Of a DNA stretch of 5,328 nt, positions 1-4,323 are shown piece after piece. This DNA is from Desulfobacterales bacterium. Lineage in GTDB: Bacteria; Desulfobacterota; Desulfobacteria; Desulfobacterales; C00003060. Positions within the stretch are counted from its first letter, which is position 1. Every line of letters begins with the position of its first letter. Made by a program: the position numbers and the translations under genes. The notes beneath the pieces are model-generated. The model made no database searches. It had not been told where the DNA came from and saw only the letters and a program-made list of their open reading frames with translations. The DNA is taken from contig DAOVOU010000174.1 in the NCBI GenBank assembly GCA_030629475.1, positions 1 to 5,328 of the forward strand, written 5' to 3'.

Positions 1-55
1 AACTCAACAAACTCAACAAACTCAACAAACTCAACAAACTCAACAAACTCAACAA
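1..55. repeat. 9-bp tandem array (ACTCAACAA x6)
   Basis: Six exact head-to-tail copies of ACTCAACAA occupy 2-55, and base 1 is consistent with a further copy running off the left edge. The array ends 12 bases before the flhG Shine-Dalgarno. All three forward frames are open through it because the unit is a multiple of three: frame 1 reads NST, frame 2 TQQ, frame 3 LNK. Frame 3 stops at 120-122 inside flhG, so the array could be the tail of an upstream gene (flhF is the usual neighbour) or pure spacer. The exact identity of the copies suggests recent slippage expansion. Confidence 0.95.
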
Positions 56-66
56 ACCCCAACTGC

Positions 67-72
67 AGGGAG
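67..72 (+). promoter_or_regulatory. Ribosome binding site of flhG
   Basis: AGGGAG ends nine bases before the ATG at 82, a good Shine-Dalgarno at normal spacing. It supports this start, which also puts the conserved DQAxxLR motif at the very N-terminus. Confidence 0.75.
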
Positions 73-81
73 AATCTCAAA

Positions 82-981
82 ATGGACCAGGCAAACGGTT
101 TAAGGGAGATGGTCAGGAATAAGGCTTACGACATGAATGGAGTCAAAGGTATCAAAAGGGACTCCGTGGGATCGCCATCGACTCGCGTTGTCGCTGTTAC
201 GAGCGGCAAAGGGGGTGTAGGAAAGACCAATATCGTTGGAAACTTAGCCATTGCGTTCAGAAGACTCGGAAAGCGCGTGCTGATATTGGATGGCGATCTG
301 GGACTGGCAAATATTGATATTATTTTCGGCCTTAACCCTGCCTATAACATCAAACATGTGATCAACGGTGAAAAGGACCTTTCAGAGGTTATTGTTGAGG
401 GTCCTGAAGAAATTTGTATCATTCCTGCGGGTTCCGGGCTGCAGGAGTTGGTCCATTTGACGAATGGGCAGAAACTCAACCTGCTCAATGAGTTCGACAG
501 ATTAAATGAAGAATTTGATATCTTCCTGATCGACACCGGGGCAGGTATCTCTTCGAACGTCATCTATTTTAACATAGCTGCACAGGAACGAATTGTGGTG
601 GCCACATGCGAGCCGAGTTCTATTACAGATGCCTATGCCTTGATGAAGGTCATGTTTACCCAACATGGTACCAGGAGTTTCGAGCTACTTGTCAACATGG
701 TCGCTCACGCAGAGGAAGCGAGATCGGTTTTTGAAAACTTGAGCAACGCTATTGTGCGCTTTTTGAAGGATATATCCTTGGAATATGTCGGGTTCATACT
801 CAAAGATGACAATTTCCAAAGGGCGGTAAGACAACAATGCACCGTGTTGCAGCGTTACCCTGACAGTGAATCAAGTAAGGGCTTTTGTGAGTTGGCTCGG
901 CGTTTGTTAGCCAATTCGGCAAATACGTCCTGTGATGGGAATATCAAGTTTTTCTGGAGAAAACTCATGAACTGTCACTGA
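82..981 (+). CDS. flhG: Flagellar number regulator FlhG (FleN/YlxH), MinD-like ATPase
   Basis: The 299-residue protein is a ParA/MinD-superfamily ATPase. Visible motifs in order are: DQAxxLR at residues 2-8, the FlhG signature known to stimulate the FlhF GTPase; the deviant Walker A GKGGVGKT at 42-49; the Walker A' segment DGDLGLANID at 70-79; Walker B IDTGAGI at 150-156; and a basic/aromatic tail FFWRKL at 290-295 like the membrane-targeting tails of this family. Length is normal. In the family, ATP-dependent dimers at the membrane work with FlhF to limit flagellar number and position, and in some species also act on flagellar gene regulators. The start is fixed by the DQA motif and the ribosome binding site. 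The reading frame continues open upstream through the tandem array, but only as NST repeats, so no longer start is likely. fliA follows after 16 bases, consistent with one transcript. All key ATPase residues are present. Confidence 0.96.
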   Translation: MDQANGLREMVRNKAYDMNGVKGIKRDSVGSPSTRVVAVTSGKGGVGKTNIVGNLAIAFRRLGKRVLILDGDLGLANIDIIFGLNPAYNIKHVINGEKDLSEVIVEGPEEICIIPAGSGLQELVHLTNGQKLNLLNEFDRLNEEFDIFLIDTGAGISSNVIYFNIAAQERIVVATCEPSSITDAYALMKVMFTQHGTRSFELLVNMVAHAEEARSVFENLSNAIVRFLKDISLEYVGFILKDDNFQRAVRQQCTVLQRYPDSESSKGFCELARRLLANSANTSCDGNIKFFWRKLMNCH

Positions 982-997
982 ACACAACAAACCGTCT

Positions 998-1873
998 ATG
1001 ATGCACAAAATTCAAGTAAAAGAGAAATACGGCAAGACCAACCCGCCTGCCACCCGCCCCCGCCTGCCATCGCCTGGCAGCTCGTGTGTTGCATCGACCT
1101 TGTTTATTGTCAATGGCGGGCAGGTACACGGCAATGGCGGGCAGGTGACGGACGGGGATGGAGCGGAGCGTGACGCCTTGATTGTCAAGTATGCCCCTTT
1201 GGTAAAATATTTGGCAAACCGCATGGCCATACGCCTTCCCCCCAGTGTATCCGTAGATGATTTGATAAGCGCAGGAATCATAGGGTTGTTAGATGCCATT
1301 GAAAAGTTTGATCCCAGTAAGGAGGTTCAGTTCAAGACATATGCGGAATTCAGGATCAGGGGAGCGATTCTAGACGAACTCAGGAGTATGGACTGGGTTC
1401 CTCGTTCAATCAGGAAAAAAGTCCGTGAGATAGAAAACGCTATAATCACAGCCGAACGAAAACTGAACAGGCCGGCCGAGGATTTAGAGATAGCTGGAGA
1501 GATAGGTATTGATTTGGACACTTACTATGACATGCTTGATAAGGCCCGGGGTATCGATCTTTTGAGCTTTGACGAGTATCTGGACAGTCATACAGATAAT
1601 TTCGAATCCAAGAAATCTTTCAAGAGCTTAATCGCAGGAGATTATGATCCTATTGACCACATTATGACCCGGGAACTCAAGGAGGTCATTGCCGATGGAA
1701 TCAAGGTCCTGCCCAAGAAGGAGCAGATGGTGATTTCACTATACTACTACAAGGGGTTGACATTAAAGGAGATTGGGAAAGTTGTGGGGCTTACTGAATC
1801 GAGAATCTCCCAGATTCATACCAAGGCCATTATAAGATTGCGCACAAGACTCAAATCGTATTCGGAGACGTAG
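998..1873 (+). CDS. fliA: Flagellar RNA polymerase sigma factor FliA (sigma-28)
   Basis: This is a sigma-70-family factor of the FliA/SigD/WhiG class, which directs RNA polymerase to late flagellar and chemotaxis promoters and is normally held by the anti-sigma factor FlgM. From ATG 998, region 2 spans about residues 61-135, including DLISAGIIGLLDAIEKFD and RGAILDELRSMDWVPRS, a FliA hallmark. Region 3 spans about 137-205. Region 4 spans about 228-285, with the helix-turn-helix LTLKEIGKVVGLTESRISQI at 254-273. The core matches typical FliA of about 240 residues; the open frame gives 291. The surplus is a Gly/Pro-rich stretch at about residues 15-52 coded by repeats. No clear Shine-Dalgarno precedes 998. 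In-frame alternatives are GTG 1145 (242 residues, weak site) and TTG 1178 (231 residues, GGAG nine bases upstream). Either the true start is downstream, or a repeat inserted in frame after KEKYGKT. The identity is secure; the start is not. Confidence 0.95.
   Translation: MMHKIQVKEKYGKTNPPATRPRLPSPGSSCVASTLFIVNGGQVHGNGGQVTDGDGAERDALIVKYAPLVKYLANRMAIRLPPSVSVDDLISAGIIGLLDAIEKFDPSKEVQFKTYAEFRIRGAILDELRSMDWVPRSIRKKVREIENAIITAERKLNRPAEDLEIAGEIGIDLDTYYDMLDKARGIDLLSFDEYLDSHTDNFESKKSFKSLIAGDYDPIDHIMTRELKEVIADGIKVLPKKEQMVISLYYYKGLTLKEIGKVVGLTESRISQIHTKAIIRLRTRLKSYSET
1041..1152. repeat. GC-rich palindromic repeat block inside the fliA N-terminal frame
   Basis: Two copies of a 21-bp unit starting CAATGGCGGGCAGGT lie at 1111-1131 and 1132-1152; their first 15 bases are identical. 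Upstream, CGCCTGCCA occurs twice (1044-1052 and 1061-1069) and resembles the reverse complement of the 21-bp core, CCTGCCCGCCATTG, so the block is roughly palindromic. A perfect 6-bp hairpin CTGCCA/TGGCAG with loop TCGCC lies at 1064-1080. The block has no stop codon in the fliA frame. It looks like an extragenic palindrome that is either spacer or inserted in frame. Confidence 0.7.
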
Positions 1874-2100
1874 GAACAAGGGGCATCGCCCCCTTTGGAG
1901 TATTGGAGCGATGAAGTGATGGAGTAATGGGTTAAATACGGGTTGCGCGTTACGCGTTACGTGTTGCGCGTTGAAAGTCAAAAAACCCTGACTCGTAACC
2001 CGGCACTCGCAACTCGCAACGTATTCTACATATTCCAGTACTCCAGTACTCCAGTACTCCAGTACTCCAATACTCCAATTGGGGCGAAGCCCCTAAGTTC
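1874..2100. repeat. Long palindrome made of concentric mirrored tandem arrays
   Basis: The whole fliA-fliL spacer is one imperfect inverted repeat. Outside in, each arm has: GAAC/GTTC (1874-1877 and 2097-2100); a small hairpin, GGGGCATCGCCCC (1880-1892) or GGGGCGAAGCCCC (2081-2093); an 8-bp tandem array (left, five diverged units at 1895-1934; right, six near-identical CTCCAGTA-type units at 2033-2080); and a 7-bp tandem array (left, about five RCGBGTT units at 1938-1972; right, about four AACTCGC-type units at 1990-2017). The reverse complement of 2065-2093 matches 1880-1908 at all but about three bases. Transcribed, it could fold into a stem of about 110 pairs with many mismatches. It begins immediately after the fliA stop and ends 21 bases before the next ATG. 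No open frame on the + strand crosses it. Confidence 0.9.
2033..2080. repeat. 8-bp tandem array (CTCCAGTA type, six units)
   Basis: Units in order are TTCCAGTA, CTCCAGTA x3, CTCCAATA and CTCCAATT. Three central units are identical and the edges are diverged, the pattern of recent expansion from the centre. The array is the right-arm partner of the more degenerate 8-bp units at 1895-1934. Confidence 0.93.
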
Positions 2101-2121
2101 TTAAATTTGAGACGGCAGCCC

Positions 2122-2937
2122 ATGGCAGAAGACCTGATCAATGAGATTGATCCCGAAGAAACGCCAAGGATCGAAGGCCAAACCGAAGGTGGGTCCGAGC
2201 CTGAGACCAGCGAGGATGTGAAGACCGGGGTTGCCTCGGCATCTGGCGCTGACGTTGCCGGGGTGGTCAGCACCGGGCTCGAAGGCGAGGGTGTGAGCGA
2301 ATCGAGTGAGCCGACTGGTACCGAGGGTGGGGCGGAAGACGTTGTGCCTTCAGGGGCAGAAGATACTGAAGCAGGAATTGACGATTCGCCGACCGATGCA
2401 GCCATTGAGGCAAGCCGCCAATCTGTAAAACGCTGGTGTCTGCGACTACACAAGAAGGTGATTGCAGGTCTTGTTCTTGCACGTCAGCACAAGAAGATTA
2501 TTGGAGGTCTTGTTCTTGGGTTGTGTATGTCACTGCTTGTGGCTTATGGGCTGAAGCATTGGCAGATGGATCAAGGGGGAAAGCGCGAAAAGGTCTCTTC
2601 AACATGGATCTACCGGGCTCCTGTTATGAGGCATTGGAATGCCATTTTGGATCTTGCCGCTTTTGTTGTACTACTTCCTGAGGATGAGAATCGGGCTTAT
2701 TTCTCGTTAAGTATTTCAGTCAAACTATCAAAGAGCAGTGTATGTAGGGAAATAAAGGAAAGAAAGACCTTTTTCAGAGGGGTCATCTACGGGGTTTTAA
2801 ACAAGGCAGTTAAGGCTAGCAGCCCCCAGGTGATTTCAAAGGAACAGTTGAAGCAGGATATTATTAGTGCGCTTAATGGCTTGCTGGTCACCGGGACCAT
2901 AGATGACATCTATTTTACCGACTTTCTAGTAGTTTGA
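2122..2937 (+). CDS. FliL-family flagellar basal body-associated membrane protein with long acidic N-terminus
   Basis: From ATG 2122 the protein has 271 residues. Residues 1-96 are acidic and low in complexity (Glu, Asp, Gly, Ser, Thr), so probably disordered and cytoplasmic. Residues 100-125 are basic, and a membrane segment follows at about 126-144 (IIGGLVLGLCMSLLVAYGL). The periplasmic part, 160-271, has the FliL layout: LDLAAFVVLLPEDENRAYFS with following strands, a central helical region, then LKQDIISALNGLL and the C-terminal IYFTDFLVV, close to the family's typical VYFTEFVVQ ending. Canonical FliL is about 150-180 residues and supports the stator-rotor interface, so the acidic leader of roughly 100 residues is the unusual part. 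A TTG at 2107 in frame would add five residues; ATG is preferred, although its ribosome binding site is weak. Because fliL normally sits beside fliM, this copy in an flhG-fliA locus may be a paralogue, so no symbol is given. Confidence 0.85.
   Translation: MAEDLINEIDPEETPRIEGQTEGGSEPETSEDVKTGVASASGADVAGVVSTGLEGEGVSESSEPTGTEGGAEDVVPSGAEDTEAGIDDSPTDAAIEASRQSVKRWCLRLHKKVIAGLVLARQHKKIIGGLVLGLCMSLLVAYGLKHWQMDQGGKREKVSSTWIYRAPVMRHWNAILDLAAFVVLLPEDENRAYFSLSISVKLSKSSVCREIKERKTFFRGVIYGVLNKAVKASSPQVISKEQLKQDIISALNGLLVTGTIDDIYFTDFLVV
2449..2520 (+). repeat. 39-bp internal tandem duplication in the FliL-like gene
   Basis: CACAAGAAG followed by a related stretch starts at 2449 and again at 2488, exactly 39 bases later. 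The encoded peptides are HKKVIAGLVLARQ (residues 110-122) and HKKIIGGLVLG (123-133). The shared bases include GGTCTTGTTCTTG in both copies. The duplication places two basic-hydrophobic modules in tandem just before and into the membrane segment. Confidence 0.85.
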
Positions 2938-2978
2938 TCCCGAATTTCGCAAAGCTATTTGAAAATTGTTACCATTCC

Positions 2979-3008
2979 TGTCATTGCGAGCGATAGCGAA
3001 GCAATCCC
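2979..3008. repeat. REP-like palindrome (TGTCATTGCGAG...GAAGCAATCCC family)
   Basis: The stretch carries ATTGC at 2983-2987 and the matching GCAAT at 3001-3005, with GAGCGATAGCGAA between. TCATTGCGAG...GAAGCAATC is a recognisable motif of small dispersed palindromes found in spacers of many bacteria. Here it lies 42 bases after the stop of the FliL-like gene. Whether it is dispersed in this genome cannot be seen from one copy. Confidence 0.7.
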
Positions 3009-3100
3009 TGGCCCAGACCTGGCCTGTCTGAACGCGGTAATGGAAACCCAAGAACGCAGAAGCAGCATAGGCCATAGCATATCCAAATCATGTCGCGCCA

Positions 3101-3153
3101 GGGCGGGCCGCCCCTACGCCTGATGCGTGGTAGGGGCGGGTTTATCCCGCCCG
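3101..3153. repeat. GC-rich double-hairpin repeat (CCGCCCCTAC / GTAGGGGCGG)
   Basis: CCGCCCCTAC at 3108-3117 is perfectly complementary to GTAGGGGCGG at 3130-3139, with the bases between also partly pairing (ACGC/GCGT). A second perfect hairpin, GGGCGGG-TTTAT-CCCGCCC, spans 3134-3152 and shares bases with the first, so the two folds exclude each other. GGGCGGG at 3101-3107 could also pair with 3146-3152. This resembles the TAGGGGCGGGTTT... dispersed palindromes seen in spacers of several bacterial groups. Confidence 0.8.
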
Positions 3154-3198
3154 CCTACAGGGCAAAAACAGGGTTTTTCAGAATACGGGGTTTACGCC

Positions 3199-3208
3199 AG
3201 GAGAAGGA
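3199..3208 (+). promoter_or_regulatory. Strong ribosome binding site of the small coupled gene
   Basis: AGGAGAAGGA lies directly before ATG 3209. AGGAG (3199-3203) is five bases from 3209, while AGAAGGA (3202-3208) is nine bases from the second in-frame ATG at 3218, so the site fits either start. It is one of the two clear Shine-Dalgarno sequences found at gene starts in the window, the other being that of flhG. Confidence 0.7.
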
Positions 3209-3517
3209 ATGCCAAGCATGGCTGACATAAAGGTCGCACCCGGGCAAGCCGATGCGATCAAAGGGGTGCACAACGTCAAACATCACATCCCTAATCGAAA
3301 GACGTTTCCTGAAACCCGGGATCAAAAGGAGAAGGAAAAAAAGAAAGATACAGGAGCACAGAAATTTAGCGGTTCCAACAAAGGCCGAGTTCGGGATGAT
3401 GGGACAACAGGTGGTCCAGGAAGTGAAGAACAACGCTCATATTCCGGGAAGAAGAGTGAGAAAGAAAAGGAAAAGGATTCACAGGTTCGCGGTAGTATGG
3501 TGGACGTGATCGTCTGA
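3209..3517 (+). CDS. Small hydrophilic protein of the flagellar locus, function unknown
   Basis: The 102-residue product (99 from ATG 3218, which gives MADIKVAPGQ, a start I find more natural) has no membrane segment, no cysteine and no recognisable domain. Residues 38-46 and 81-90 are dense in Lys and Glu (KEKEKKKD, KKSEKEKEKD), and the middle is rich in Gly, Ser and Thr, so most of the chain is probably disordered. The end, GSMVDVIV, is a short hydrophobic strand-like tail. It is likely real: it has a strong ribosome binding site, and its stop overlaps the next start by one base (TGATG at 3515-3519), implying translational coupling. The competing frame at 3252-3509 lacks its own site. Small proteins of this kind upstream of a membrane/coiled-coil gene seem recurrent in deltaproteobacterial flagellar clusters, but that is recollection, and no function is assigned. 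Confidence 0.72.
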   Translation: MPSMADIKVAPGQADAIKGVHNVKHHIPNRKTFPETRDQKEKEKKKDTGAQKFSGSNKGRVRDDGTTGGPGSEEQRSYSGKKSEKEKEKDSQVRGSMVDVIV

Positions 3518-4014
3518 TGTTTTCAGCAGCCATACAGTTTTGGGTGGTCGTGCAGGTTGTGGTTGACCTGCTTTTGATCATCCTTTTTATTATTTTTATG
3601 AGGCAGCTCAAGGCTAGCATGGCCAAGCAAGCATCGTGTGACGTAAAGCCGTTGCCTCAGGTGCTGGAGCCGTTACTGAAAGAGGCTGAAAAGGTGGCCG
3701 GGCAGTTCGAGACGCAGCTAATGGAGAAACAGCGCCTTGTCAGAAGATTGAACGAGCACCTCGACAACCGCATCATTAGTCTGAACCTGTTACTCAACCG
3801 GGCCGAAGTTTGCCTTGCTTCTCATGAGAAGGAATCGTGGGGAAAAAACGGACGCCACAGGCACGTTTACGACTTACAGGAGGAAATCATAGGTCTTGGA
3901 AAAAAGGGGCTCGCTCCACAGGAGATAGCAAATCGTATGGGAATTTCAAAAGGAGAGGTAACACTTGTGCTCGAATTGAAAAGAAAATTCCAGGAAATGG
4001 AGAAGAGTAATTAG
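3517..4014 (+). CDS. Membrane-anchored coiled-coil protein with C-terminal HTH-like segment (DUF2802/SwrB-like)
   Basis: The 165-residue protein has a strongly hydrophobic N-terminal helix at about 7-28 (ends IILFIIFM), then a charged helical stretch at about 48-105 that looks like a coiled coil. Its C-terminal module at 118-156 contains IIGLGKKGLAPQEIANRMGI followed by SKGEVTLVLEL, the pattern of a helix-turn-helix of the resolvase/Trp-repressor-like kind. This layout, and the location downstream of a flagellar sigma factor, match Bacillus SwrB (after sigD, an activator of the flagellar export apparatus) and the DUF2802 proteins of proteobacterial flagellar loci. The resemblance is by architecture, not alignment. 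The start codon overlaps the upstream stop (TGATG), so translation is probably coupled, and no strong separate ribosome binding site is seen. The HTH being tethered to the membrane argues for a protein-binding or scaffold role rather than classical DNA binding, but this is inference. Confidence 0.8.
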   Translation: MFSAAIQFWVVVQVVVDLLLIILFIIFMRQLKASMAKQASCDVKPLPQVLEPLLKEAEKVAGQFETQLMEKQRLVRRLNEHLDNRIISLNLLLNRAEVCLASHEKESWGKNGRHRHVYDLQEEIIGLGKKGLAPQEIANRMGISKGEVTLVLELKRKFQEMEKSN

Positions 4015-4323
4015 TGCCCCGTCTTAAAAATTCCGCAGCTTAAAATGGCAATTTGAAATATCATACTAACTCATACATTTTTAATCTTGCTATGATCGAC
4101 GGGGAAATCCGAAAATCGAATATCGAAACTCGAAACAAATTCAAATGATCGAAATACCAATGACTAAAACAGAAGACTGCAGGACTGGAACCGTTTTTGT
4201 TTTGAATTTTTGACATTTGGATTTCGATATTGTTTCGGATTTGCGGCTCACGCCTTGAAAACAGTACGGATTTCGATATTCGGATTTTTATAATCGAAAA
4301 GTTTATGAACACCTCTTAAAACT
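4015..4323. other. Spacer of about 310 bp mostly occupied by an AT-rich inverted repeat
   Basis: No gene was recognised on either strand. The minus-strand frame at 4061-4312 is the palindrome itself and encodes low-complexity Ile/Lys/Asn-rich sequence. Outside the repeat, 4015-4090 and 4298-4323 show no clear terminator or promoter. An in-frame stop at 4306-4308 prevents the downstream gene from starting earlier than 4324. Confidence 0.75.
4104..4297. repeat. MITE-like AT-rich inverted repeat (ATCGAATATCGAAA family)
   Basis: The left arm (about 4104-4147) is built from GAAATCCGAAAATCGAATAT and then CGAAAC, CGAAACAAA and CAAATG. Two right-hand blocks are its approximate reverse complement: 4214-4239 (CATTTGGATTTCGATATTG, then TTTCGGA) and 4266-4290 (ACGGATTTCGATATTCGGA). 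The interior about 4148-4170 also pairs loosely with 4192-4213. TATGATCGA (4091-4099) and TATAATCGA (4289-4297) flank it with one mismatch and may be a target-site duplication, though this is weak. Nothing inside encodes a transposase. Similar CGAATATCGAAA repeats occur in spacers of several environmental bacteria. Confidence 0.7.

Larger units (their letters stand above)
2938..3208. other. Spacer of about 270 bp holding two unrelated palindromic repeats
   Basis: No convincing gene is present. It contains the TCATTGCGAG palindrome near 2980, an unremarkable stretch at about 3010-3095, the GC-rich double hairpin at 3101-3153, and the AT hairpin AAAAAC-AGG-GTTTTT at 3164-3178. The ribosome binding site of the next gene follows. 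No clear sigma-28 or sigma-54 promoter was recognised. The AT hairpin is too GC-poor to be called a terminator. Confidence 0.7.

Noticed and set aside
1..81. Upstream extension of the flhG reading frame through the tandem array
   Set aside because: The frame is open to the window edge but encodes only NST repeats and a short linker. The DQAxxLR motif belongs at the N-terminus, and a ribosome binding site precedes ATG 82.
1880..1896. Intrinsic terminator after fliA
   Set aside because: GGGGC-ATC-GCCCC is followed only by CTTT, too short a T-tract, and the same hairpin recurs in the opposite arm as part of the repeat. Termination here is possible but not supported.
2033..2080. CRISPR array
   Set aside because: Units are 8 bp with no spacers between them, so this is a simple tandem repeat.
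1950..2453. Minus-strand open frame of 167 codons
   Set aside because: It is antisense to the acidic, Glu/Gly/Ser-rich leader of the FliL-like gene and to the palindrome. Its Ser/Pro/Thr composition is the mirror of the coding strand.
3252..3509. Alternative + frame of 85 codons within the small gene
   Set aside because: It has no ribosome binding site and does not couple to the next gene. The frame from 3209/3218 has both.
4061..4312. Minus-strand open frame of 83 codons
   Set aside because: It is formed by the AT-rich inverted repeat and has no domain-like features or ribosome binding site.
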